Shown here: in pieces, positions 1 through 8,044 of the stretch | How the letters are laid out: each line of letters opens with the position of its first letter | Numbering within the stretch: the first letter of the stretch is position 1 | Source of the DNA: Candidatus Aminicenantota bacterium | Lineage (GTDB): Bacteria; Acidobacteriota; Aminicenantia; UBA2199 | Assembly: GCA_020355945.1 (NCBI GenBank) | Contig: CP070627.1 | Location: 4,511,626-4,530,016 of the forward strand | Length of the DNA: 18,391 bases | Direction: 5' to 3' | Notes under the pieces: generated by a model | Told to the model about the DNA's origin: nothing | Database searches by the model: none | What the model saw: only the letters and a program-made list of their open reading frames with translations | Program-made: the position numbers and the translations under genes

Positions 1-2565
1 CCACCTGGCCAGGTCACCGGTTTTATACATTTTTTTACCCGGGTTAAAGAGGTTTTCCGTAAATTTTTCACTTGTAGTTTCCACATCATTAATATACCCT
101 TTTGCCAGACCATCCCCTGCTGCAAATAATTCTCCCGGTATCCCTAACGGTTGTAAACAGTAGTCTTTATCCAGGATATATACCTGTGTATTAATGGCAG
201 GTTTTCCCACCGGGACTATTCTTGTTTCCAGGTTATAAGGAATCTCATAATACAAGGCATCATCCGTATATTCAGTTTGACCGTAGGCATTTAATAAACG
301 CAGGTTGTAATTCTTAAAAAATTTATTTACCAATGAAGGTTCGATTTTTTCCCCGGTTAAAAGTAACACCCTCAGTTGATTCAATGGTGGTTTTATTTTC
401 TCTTTTAACAGCTCCAAATAAGAGTTTAACATGGATGGAACCACTTCTAAAACTGTAATACTGTCGTTATCGACTCTTCTGAAGAGTTCATACGAGTCCA
501 TGATTACAGCTTTTGGATAGATATGGAATTTGCTTGCTAAAACAAGAGGTGCAAATATCTGCCATACAGAGGCGGCAAAACTAATATTCAAACATTGACA
601 AAAAATATCATCCCGGCATAAATCCATCTCTTTTATCTTCGAATATATATTATTGATTGTCCCGGTATGGGTTATAATAATTCCTTTGGGTTTGCCGGTG
701 GATCCCGAGGTGTAAAAAATAAAAGCACCCTCCTCTGAATCCGCTGTCTTCCGTACATGTTTACTTTTAGAATATGAAGCAATCCCCTGGTTATCAAAAT
801 CAATCACCCGGCAATTGGCATTCGAAATATAATCGCATTCTTTCCCTTTGATGGCAAAACCGGCACCGCTGTTTTCAAGGAGTGCACTTTTTCTTTTGCC
901 CGGGTAGGTTACATCCAGGGGTAGACAGATGCCATTAATTTTCAAAATCCCGATTATCCCGATTATTAGGTCCAGTGAACGCTCCTTTAAAAGTCCTACA
1001 ATATCACCGCTTCGAATCCCCTTTTCCACCAGCATCTCTGCCAATTGGTTACATCTCTCATCCAACTCTTTATAAGAAATCATTTCATCGTTAAATACAA
1101 TGACAATGTTATCACGGATTTTGCTTTTGGCTGCCTGTTCTTCGAATAGCTGGTTGATTTTTTTATCTTTCGGATAACATGCGTCTGTGCTATTAAAATC
1201 AATCAATATCAATTCTTTTTCTTTCTTTGTTAATATGCTTACATCAGATATACGTACACCGGGATTATCCGTAATACTTTCAAGCATACGGCTAAAGTGC
1301 CCGCTTAGATACATGAGATGTTCTCTATCCAGTATCCCATTATTGTAAATAAATCTTATTTTTATCTCACCTGACAGCGTAATGCTGACGGTTAAATCAT
1401 AGTGGCTCATTTCAAAAATAGAATATTTGTGGATGGCTAAAGAGCTGTTGTTTTGCAAAAATAATTCATTTAACGGGTAGTTGTCTACCACCAGTAGAGA
1501 ATCAAAAAATTCATCTTTATTTTCCAATTCACTGCAATCTTTAATGGTTGTTAACGATGTATGTCCAAAGTCTTCTCTTTTCTGTAAATGAATACTTGTT
1601 CTTTTAACCACCTGGCCTATTTTCTCCCGGATATTGGTTTTGATTCTTAAGGGTAATGTGTTTATAAAAAGGCCGACTATTTTATCTATCCCTTTTATTT
1701 TCGCGGTTCTTCCCGATACGGTGGTTCCAAAAATGACATCATTATCATTGGTATATTTTTGCAGCAGTAATCCCCAGGCTGTATACAATATGGAAGACAG
1801 CGTTACTTTCCGGGATTTTGAATAGGTTTCCAATTTGTTTTTCAGGACAGCGCCTATTTTAATGGGATAGTCTTCGATTTCTTTTACACTTCTTTCTTTT
1901 CTCTTTTTTATCGGTAATTCTGTTTTGTTGGTAAATCCTTCCAAATACTCTTTCCAGAATTTTTTTTCTTTACCGGTATCCCGTGATTTACTCCACTTTA
2001 CAAACTCTTTAAACTTTTTTTTTACCGGTTTTACCGGCTGAATTCCATTCTTTAAATCATTGTAAAATTCCAAAAATTCCTTCAATATAATCCCATTGCT
2101 CCATCCATCATAAACAATGTGGTGATTGCTTATAATCATTTCATATTTACCGGGTTGGATTTTGAATAATAATATTCTAAAGGGAACTTCCGTTAAGTTG
2201 AATTTTCTTTTCCTATCTGTAAACTTCACTTCTGCGATTAACCGTTCTTGCTCTTCGCTGCAATAACCTTTATCGGAAAAATCATAGGTGATTATTTCAA
2301 CTTCATGCTTTTTCAAGATAACCTGGGTGGGTTGATCCAACTGTTCCCAACGGAAAACGGTTCGAAGCATCTCATTCGCTTCTACCACAAAATTCCATGC
2401 TTTCCTGAAACTAACCGTATCGATATCACCGGTTATGCCCAGACATAATTGTTCGAAATAGTGATCCCTTTCGCGATCCTTTAAATAGTGAAAAAATATT
2501 CCTTCTTGCAAAGGGGTTAATGCTGTAATATCTTCTATTTCATTTGTATCTAATTTTTCTTTCAT
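1..2565 (-). CDS. Non-ribosomal peptide synthetase, condensation-adenylation module (3' end beyond the window)
   Basis: Translation from the ATG at 2565 is open for 855 codons to base 1, so the C-terminus is missing. An LTPLQEG motif near residue 15 opens a condensation domain (about 1-430) with the active-site motif HHIVYDG at 148-154. An adenylation domain follows from about 455: YKEL near 495, the P-loop TSGSTGKPKG at 619-628, NISFAASVW at 660-668, NAYGQTE at 759-765, and YKTGDLARW at the edge. The gene begins with a condensation domain, so it accepts an acyl or peptidyl chain from an enzyme outside the window. The alpha-amine-binding Asp (235 in GrsA numbering) is Ala664. By alignment to GrsA the visible pocket reads A-A-W-E-L-T-A-D-D, pointing to a substrate without an ordinary alpha-amino group. 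It lies 59 nt after the panD-like gene, which could supply beta-alanine or its methyl derivative. An AGGA 10 nt upstream is a weak ribosome site; no other in-frame ATG precedes it. Confidence 0.93.
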   Translation of the reverse strand, partial: MKEKLDTNEIEDITALTPLQEGIFFHYLKDRERDHYFEQLCLGITGDIDTVSFRKAWNFVVEANEMLRTVFRWEQLDQPTQVILKKHEVEIITYDFSDKGYCSEEQERLIAEVKFTDRKRKFNLTEVPFRILLFKIQPGKYEMIISNHHIVYDGWSNGIILKEFLEFYNDLKNGIQPVKPVKKKFKEFVKWSKSRDTGKEKKFWKEYLEGFTNKTELPIKKRKERSVKEIEDYPIKIGAVLKNKLETYSKSRKVTLSSILYTAWGLLLQKYTNDNDVIFGTTVSGRTAKIKGIDKIVGLFINTLPLRIKTNIREKIGQVVKRTSIHLQKREDFGHTSLTTIKDCSELENKDEFFDSLLVVDNYPLNELFLQNNSSLAIHKYSIFEMSHYDLTVSITLSGEIKIRFIYNNGILDREHLMYLSGHFSRMLESITDNPGVRISDVSILTKKEKELILIDFNSTDACYPKDKKINQLFEEQAAKSKIRDNIVIVFNDEMISYKELDERCNQLAEMLVEKGIRSGDIVGLLKERSLDLIIGIIGILKINGICLPLDVTYPGKRKSALLENSGAGFAIKGKECDYISNANCRVIDFDNQGIASYSKSKHVRKTADSEEGAFIFYTSGSTGKPKGIIITHTGTINNIYSKIKEMDLCRDDIFCQCLNISFAASVWQIFAPLVLASKFHIYPKAVIMDSYELFRRVDNDSITVLEVVPSMLNSYLELLKEKIKPPLNQLRVLLLTGEKIEPSLVNKFFKNYNLRLLNAYGQTEYTDDALYYEIPYNLETRIVPVGKPAINTQVYILDKDYCLQPLGIPGELFAAGDGLAKGYINDVETTSEKFTENLFNPGKKMYKTGDLARW

Positions 2566-2624
2566 TGGAGTAGTATCCTGGTATGATGTCTGTTCCTTCC
2601 TGTTTTCAAGGGCCTGGATTTGAA

Positions 2625-2978
2625 TTATTTCGCATCTAGGGCAATATTTTTATCATTAACGATTACGATTACCGGTTGATGGCTGCTGATTTCACTTTCA
2701 GACAGATATTTAAAAGCCAGTATTGCCACCTTGTGTCCTTTTGGAATCAGATGAGCGGAGGGACCATTCAAACATATGGACCCACTGCCTTCTTTCCCTT
2801 CTATCACATAGGTTTCAAGCCTATGGCCATTATTAAAATCAGCTACCAGTACACATTCATTGGGTAATAATCCGGCTTTTTTCATTAAGTTGGAGTCTAT
2901 TGTAATGCTGCCTGCGTAATTTAAATCCGCTTCCGTTACGGTTGCCCCGTGAATTTTAGATTTTAGAATCTTCAACAT
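2625..2978 (-). CDS. panD: PanD-type pyruvoyl-dependent aspartate (or 3-methylaspartate) 1-decarboxylase
   Basis: The 117-residue protein has the length and key residues of aspartate alpha-decarboxylase. Residues aligning with the E. coli enzyme are all present, shifted by one: Lys8, His10, Tyr21, the self-cleavage pair Gly23-Ser24 that yields the pyruvoyl group, Arg53, Thr56, Tyr57 and Asn71. Known chemistry is L-aspartate to beta-alanine plus CO2. Here it sits between radical SAM genes and an NRPS gene, in the same operon as glutamate mutase. The inferred substrate is therefore 3-methylaspartate, giving 3-amino-2-methylpropanoate, as shown for the PanD homologue CrpG of the cryptophycin pathway. 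Plain beta-alanine supply for the NRPS, or a role in pantothenate synthesis, cannot be excluded. An AAGGA site 9 nt upstream of the start overlaps the stop codon of the preceding gene, suggesting translational coupling. Confidence 0.93.
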   Translation of the reverse strand: MLKILKSKIHGATVTEADLNYAGSITIDSNLMKKAGLLPNECVLVADFNNGHRLETYVIEGKEGSGSICLNGPSAHLIPKGHKVAILAFKYLSESEISSHQPVIVIVNDKNIALDAK

Positions 2979-2990
2979 AGTAATATATCC

Positions 2991-4643
2991 TTAATTCGGC
3001 ATTTCCCCGCCTTTTTTCTTCCCTTTCACAGCAGACGTGTTATATAAAAAACTCACGATGCTGTCATTATTTGTATCTAAATAGTACATATTCGTGAAAA
3101 ATTCAATTGCTTTTTCTTTCAAGTCAGAAACAATTTCCAACAAATATTTTCTGCCCAGGAAAGCACGTATTGTTTTTTCAGCCTCTTCTTCTTTCCAATT
3201 GTTTTCCGCTAAAGACAATAGATGCCTGAAGCATTGGGCATTCGACCTGTTCAGACCGTCAAGAATACCTGCTATTTTTTGCTCGTATTCGGTTACCAGG
3301 TGAAATGCTTTTTTATTATTTTTCAATCTTTTCTTTGTATCGGATAACCTGAGTAAGTAAACCGGCATTGCGGAGAAATTAGAAAAGATGTCATTTAATT
3401 CCCGGAAATAGCCGTACAAGAAATTATAAAGCCTTAGAATGCGCTCATCAACAAAATCATAATTATAAACATCATCATACCTGCCGTTTCCCATAAGATT
3501 GTCCTTTTTAATTTTATTATCCAACCGGCTTCCCCTGGTTAAACGATACCTGGTAATCATCATTTTGTAATCATAGGCAAAACCATATTTTTCTAAAAAG
3601 GTGACATTTTCATATAAACCTTTAAACCTCGAGTAAGGATTAAAGTTAATAAAGCCGATTTTCGTATTTATATCATACTTTCGAAAAAACTCGATGCTAT
3701 TGTAGTTATCTTCAAGCGCTGCTCTCTTGCCGTAAAGTTTAAGGTCTTCCCGGTTAGCTGTTTCTATTCCCAATAAAACAGCACTTAGACCCGATTTTTT
3801 TAATAGGTGCACCAATTTCGGAGAGAGTTCCTTATAAAATTCAGCCCTGATATCTATAAAATATGAAATATCAAGATTCATATCGATAATTCCCCGGGCA
3901 ATTTCTTCCATTCGCCTCGTGCCGCCGTGCGAGTCTTCAAAACTAAGATCGATAAAATTGATACGTTTAACCCCTAAGCCATGCAGTGACTTAATTTCAC
4001 TTAAAACATTGCGAACACTTCTACTTCGCCATTTTTTCCAGAAATCCCCGGCCACACAGAAGCTGCAGTTGGCAAAACATCCCCGGGATGTTGCTAAGAC
4101 TGCAATTTTCAATTTATTTTCTATTAAGTAGTCTCTACTGGGGGGCGGGAGAATATCGATATCCGGTATCAAATCCCTGCGTTCGTTTAAAACAATGGAA
4201 TCGCCGCACCGATATGTCAGACCTTTTATATCTTTTAAGTCTTTTTGGTTTTCAAGGGATGAAACCAGTTCGAGGAATGTATACTCTCCTTCTCCCCTGA
4301 TTATAAAATCCACAAAGTCAGCTTCTTTCATCATCTCAACATCATAATAAGTAGGCAAATATCCCCCGGCGCAGATATAAACATCTTTTAGCTTTTGTTT
4401 TATTTTTTTGCAAAAGGCATAAAAGGAATCTTTTGATAACGTGTAAACACTTCCGCCAATTATATCAGGCCCAAAACGTATTATTTCATCATAATCCAAT
4501 TGGTCCTGGTATCCGCCTTTAATCATCACTTCATAACCTTGTTTTCTCATAAGGGCTGCGATTGAAGCAATCCCCAACTCCTCCTGGCCGTCGTCACCTT
4601 CTTGCCTGCTGTAAATTGATACGAACAAAACTTTGAAAGCCAT
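2991..4643 (-). CDS. B12-binding-domain radical SAM protein, copy 1 of 3
   Basis: A 550-residue protein. Residues about 1-150 look like the cobalamin-binding fold of class B radical SAM enzymes: an IASIAALMRKQGYEV helix, a GPDIIGGSVY strand, then CAGGYLP and IIRGEGEYTF. There is no DxHxxG motif, which is usual in that class. The radical SAM core carries Cys189-x3-Cys193-x2-Cys196, inside a TSRGCFANCSFC sequence followed by FWKKWRSRSV. A C-terminal helical region of about 200 residues has no domain I recognise. It is closely similar to its two upstream neighbours along its whole length. Family members include C- and P-methyltransferases and ring-forming enzymes; the substrate here is unknown. 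Its position in an NRPS operon suggests tailoring of the peptide or of a building block. Genes on both sides are 12-16 nt away. Confidence 0.9.
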   Translation of the reverse strand: MAFKVLFVSIYSRQEGDDGQEELGIASIAALMRKQGYEVMIKGGYQDQLDYDEIIRFGPDIIGGSVYTLSKDSFYAFCKKIKQKLKDVYICAGGYLPTYYDVEMMKEADFVDFIIRGEGEYTFLELVSSLENQKDLKDIKGLTYRCGDSIVLNERRDLIPDIDILPPPSRDYLIENKLKIAVLATSRGCFANCSFCVAGDFWKKWRSRSVRNVLSEIKSLHGLGVKRINFIDLSFEDSHGGTRRMEEIARGIIDMNLDISYFIDIRAEFYKELSPKLVHLLKKSGLSAVLLGIETANREDLKLYGKRAALEDNYNSIEFFRKYDINTKIGFINFNPYSRFKGLYENVTFLEKYGFAYDYKMMITRYRLTRGSRLDNKIKKDNLMGNGRYDDVYNYDFVDERILRLYNFLYGYFRELNDIFSNFSAMPVYLLRLSDTKKRLKNNKKAFHLVTEYEQKIAGILDGLNRSNAQCFRHLLSLAENNWKEEEAEKTIRAFLGRKYLLEIVSDLKEKAIEFFTNMYYLDTNNDSIVSFLYNTSAVKGKKKGGEMPN

Positions 4644-4659
4644 ATATCACCAGCCTTAA

Positions 4660-6288
4660 TTAATATCTATAATTATCGTAAAAGAATATTTTCAGCATAT
4701 TTGAGTACCCGGGTCTCATGGAATATATTTTTCTTAAGAGTTCGATACTCTTCTTCCCCAGGTCACCGGCCTTCTTAATATGAATATTCTGACCATCTTC
4801 ATCGAGCGTTATTTTAAGAGCCTTTCTTTCATCCCAGGAGGTTTCGGATAAATTTAACAACTCCCGGAAAATGTCGGCATTCTTTTTATTTAACTCATCG
4901 AGAATTTGTCTTATCTCTTTTTCATAACTGCAAACCATCCGGTACACTTCAAGATCATTTTTTATCTTTTCCTTTAACACGAATAACTTTGTTAAAAAAA
5001 ACTCCCTGCTGTGGATTGTCTTTAAGCTGTCTTCCACCTTTTTAGCATAGGATGTTATAAAATCATACAGTATACCTATCCGTTCATCGACAAACCTGTA
5101 ATTGGTTACGTCATCATACTTTCCATCTCCCAACAGGCCGTCATTCTTTAATTTTTCATAGAGTCTACTGCCTCTTGTCAGCCGGTATCTTAATGTGAAT
5201 TTCACAAAGTCAAAGGAAAAATAATATTTTTCCAGGAAAACAGCGTTTTGTCTTAATCCTTCAAAATTCGAATAAGGATTAAAATTTATAAATCCAATGT
5301 CAACCCAGAAGGAATAATTCCTGTAAAAGTCGATGCAATTACGATTATCCTCCAGTGAGGCAATTTTTCCGTAAAGTTCCAGGTCTTCCTCATTATTGGT
5401 CTCGATACCTACCATTATAATACGCAAACCGGATTTTCTCAACAACTTGAGGATCTGGGGGTCTACTTTTTTATAAAATTCAGCTCTTACATCAATGCGA
5501 TAAGTAATATCTAAATTTTCATCGATAATTCCCCGGGCGATTTTCTTAATCCTTTCATAGTTATTTTCATCGGAATCTTCGAAACTCACATCCATGATAT
5601 AATAATTTTTAAATCCGAGTTTGTATAGATATTTGATTTCTTCCAGTACTTTTTTGACACTTCTGCCGCGCCATTTTTTCCAGAAGCTCCTGTTAAGGCA
5701 AAAAGTACAATTTCCCAGGCAGCCCCGTGTCGTAGAGAGCGGCACAATTTCCGCTTTGCTCCGGATTGAAAAATCCCGGGCCGGAAGAGGGAGAATATCA
5801 AGGTCGGCAATTAACTCTCTCTCTTCATTCACAATTACCTCGGTACCCTCCCGGTAAATTAAACCCTTTACATCTTTTAAATCTTTTTTCTTTTCCAGGT
5901 ATGAAACCAGGTCAAGAAAGGAAAATTCACCTTCCCCCCTGATGATGAAATCAATAAAATCAGCTTCGGCCAGTATTTCCCGGTAATTAAAAGTGGGGAA
6001 AAATCCACCGGTACAGGTATAGGTGCCGGGTAGATACTCTTTAATTTTCAAACAAAATTTATAAAATCCTTTCTTTGATGCAGAATAAAGCGGACCTCCA
6101 ATAATATCCGGTTGGAAATCAATTATTTTATCGTAATCGATCTCAGGCTCGGTACCGCCCATAAGTATCACTTCATATCCATTCTCCCTCAAAACCGCTG
6201 CAATCGAAGCAATCCCGATTTCTTCGTACCGTGCAGGATTTTTTTCTTTATATATTGCTGTTAATAAAATCCTGAATTTTTTGTTCAT
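4660..6288 (-). CDS. B12-binding-domain radical SAM protein, copy 2 of 3
   Basis: A 542-residue paralogue of the genes on either side. The N-terminal B12-binding-like domain shows IASIAAVLRENGYEV, QPDIIGGPLY, CTGGFFPTFN and IIRGEGEFSF. The [4Fe-4S] cluster motif is Cys190-x3-Cys194-x2-Cys197, followed by the FWKKWRGRSV stretch shared by all three copies. The GFINFNPYS and LRYRLTRGS segments in the second half are also shared. It is more like copy 3 at the N-terminus and shares the C-terminal LTRGSRL element with copy 1. An AAAGGAG site 10 nt before the ATG supports this start. Catalysis would use S-adenosylmethionine and probably cobalamin; the acceptor is not known. Three full-length copies in a row with intact cysteines suggest three separate modifications or substrates rather than decay. 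Confidence 0.9.
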   Translation of the reverse strand: MNKKFRILLTAIYKEKNPARYEEIGIASIAAVLRENGYEVILMGGTEPEIDYDKIIDFQPDIIGGPLYSASKKGFYKFCLKIKEYLPGTYTCTGGFFPTFNYREILAEADFIDFIIRGEGEFSFLDLVSYLEKKKDLKDVKGLIYREGTEVIVNEERELIADLDILPLPARDFSIRSKAEIVPLSTTRGCLGNCTFCLNRSFWKKWRGRSVKKVLEEIKYLYKLGFKNYYIMDVSFEDSDENNYERIKKIARGIIDENLDITYRIDVRAEFYKKVDPQILKLLRKSGLRIIMVGIETNNEEDLELYGKIASLEDNRNCIDFYRNYSFWVDIGFINFNPYSNFEGLRQNAVFLEKYYFSFDFVKFTLRYRLTRGSRLYEKLKNDGLLGDGKYDDVTNYRFVDERIGILYDFITSYAKKVEDSLKTIHSREFFLTKLFVLKEKIKNDLEVYRMVCSYEKEIRQILDELNKKNADIFRELLNLSETSWDERKALKITLDEDGQNIHIKKAGDLGKKSIELLRKIYSMRPGYSNMLKIFFYDNYRY

Positions 6289-6341
6289 GTCAACGATACT
6301 CCTTTCGTATAAACCCAGTCTTCGGATTCTTTCCTGGAAAG

Positions 6342-7958
6342 CTAATTCGTTCCCAGGTCCAGGAAAAACATACCCAGGATATCACTGTACCTGGGACCTA
6401 GAGAATACATTTTTTGCAAAAATTGAATTCCCTTTCTTTTCATATTTATACTGGTTTCCTGGAGGTCATCCATGCTGCAAAATTTATCAGTAATCATATC
6501 GGCTTTTTTTTCATCCCATGAATGCTCTGCTAAAAATATTAATTCCCTGAAACATTCAGCATTATTTTTGCCGATTTCATCAAGTTTTTCTTTAATTTCC
6601 AGGTTATGGAGGCGAATTATTTCCCGGGCTTTATTATCATCTTTTATTTTTTCTTTCAGGAGATTTAATTTTGCCAGGTAAAACTCTCTACTCATTATTC
6701 CTTCCATAATAGCCCTGGTTTTCTCATAATAAGATGCAATGTAATCCCAGAGTAACCCGACACGCCTGTCCACAAAATCATAATTAAAATAATCGTCAAA
6801 TTTCCCTTTTTTTATGAGTTTATCTCGCCTTACTTTTTCTGAAAGTGGATTCCCTTTTAGGTTCTGGTATCTACTCTTTATTTTATAAAGACTAAAGCTT
6901 AACCTATTTTTTTCTAAGAAATCAATATTTTTTTTGAGCCTTTCGAAAGTGGAATAGGGATTAAAATTGATAAAGCCGAATTCAATTGGTATTTGATGAT
7001 TTCTGAAAAACTCGAGGCAATTACTATTTTCCCCGGGAGAGGTTGTTACGCCATATAATTTCAAATCCTCTTCATTGCCGCTTTCTATACCGATCAATAC
7101 AAGAGACAATCCTGATTTTTTCAATAAATCCGTAATTCCTGAGTTTGCCTTTTGATAAAAGTCCGTTCTGAGATTTACCCGGTATGAAATATCCAACTTC
7201 ATATCTATAATACCCTGTGCAATACCTTTAAGCCTGTTGAGGCCCTCATAAGAATCTTCAAAACTGGAATCCACAAACATGAAATGCTTAATTCCCAGTT
7301 GGTATAAATACGTGATTTCAGCCAGGATATTTTCTACATTTCTTCCCCGCCATTTTTTCCAAAAGGGACCTGCAAAGCAGAAAGTGCAGTGGGCCATACA
7401 TCCGCGGGAGGTTGAAATGGGAGCAATCTTTGATTTATTAGCTATTAAAAAATCCCGGTGCGGAAAAGGAAGACGATTAATGTCAGGAATCAATTCCCTG
7501 TCATCGTTAACAATGATTTTATCACCAGCCCTGTAAACCAATCCTTTTATATTCTTAAAATCTTTTTTTCCTTCAATACTGGCAGCAAGCTCAAGAAATG
7601 TAAATTCACCTTCTCCTCTAACTATAAAATCAATAAAATGAGCTTCATTCATCATTTCTCGAGCATTAAAAGTGGGAAAGTTTCCACCTGCGCATATATA
7701 GACACGGGGTAGATATTCTTTTACTCTTAAACAGAACTTATAAAATGAACTCTTTGAAATGGAATAAACAGGGCAACCGATTATATCAGGCTGCAAATGA
7801 ATTATTTTACTATAATCAATCTCATTTTCACTGCCCCCGGTAATCATAATTTGATAGCCATTTTCTCTCAAAACTGCAGCTATCGAGGCAATTCCAATTT
7901 CCTCTATTTTTAGTGGTTTTTCATTGAAAACTGCTGCTAATAAAATTTTTAACTTCAT
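6342..7958 (-). CDS. B12-binding-domain radical SAM protein, copy 3 of 3
   Basis: A 538-residue protein and the first of the three paralogues in transcription order. The B12-binding-like N-terminal domain has IASIAAVLRENGYQI, QPDIIGCPVY, CAGGNFPTFN and IVRGEGEFTF. The radical SAM motif is Cys187-x3-Cys191-x2-Cys194, followed by FWKKWRGRNV. The barrel continues through GIESGNEEDLKLYG and GFINFNPYS. In the second half the LTRGS element of copies 1 and 2 is replaced by NLKGNP, the clearest difference between the copies. A GAGG site 10 nt upstream supports the start. It follows the glutamate mutase gene by 86 nt and precedes copy 2 by 53 nt. The likely class is a cobalamin-dependent radical SAM methyltransferase-like enzyme; its substrate cannot be read from sequence. 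Confidence 0.9.
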   Translation of the reverse strand: MKLKILLAAVFNEKPLKIEEIGIASIAAVLRENGYQIMITGGSENEIDYSKIIHLQPDIIGCPVYSISKSSFYKFCLRVKEYLPRVYICAGGNFPTFNAREMMNEAHFIDFIVRGEGEFTFLELAASIEGKKDFKNIKGLVYRAGDKIIVNDDRELIPDINRLPFPHRDFLIANKSKIAPISTSRGCMAHCTFCFAGPFWKKWRGRNVENILAEITYLYQLGIKHFMFVDSSFEDSYEGLNRLKGIAQGIIDMKLDISYRVNLRTDFYQKANSGITDLLKKSGLSLVLIGIESGNEEDLKLYGVTTSPGENSNCLEFFRNHQIPIEFGFINFNPYSTFERLKKNIDFLEKNRLSFSLYKIKSRYQNLKGNPLSEKVRRDKLIKKGKFDDYFNYDFVDRRVGLLWDYIASYYEKTRAIMEGIMSREFYLAKLNLLKEKIKDDNKAREIIRLHNLEIKEKLDEIGKNNAECFRELIFLAEHSWDEKKADMITDKFCSMDDLQETSINMKRKGIQFLQKMYSLGPRYSDILGMFFLDLGTN

Positions 7959-8044
7959 ATTTATAAATCCTCACAATCTATCGGATGTTTCATATTTAAA
8001 TTGGGGTTAATGATAGGATATCTTCGATATTCTCTTTATTTAAT

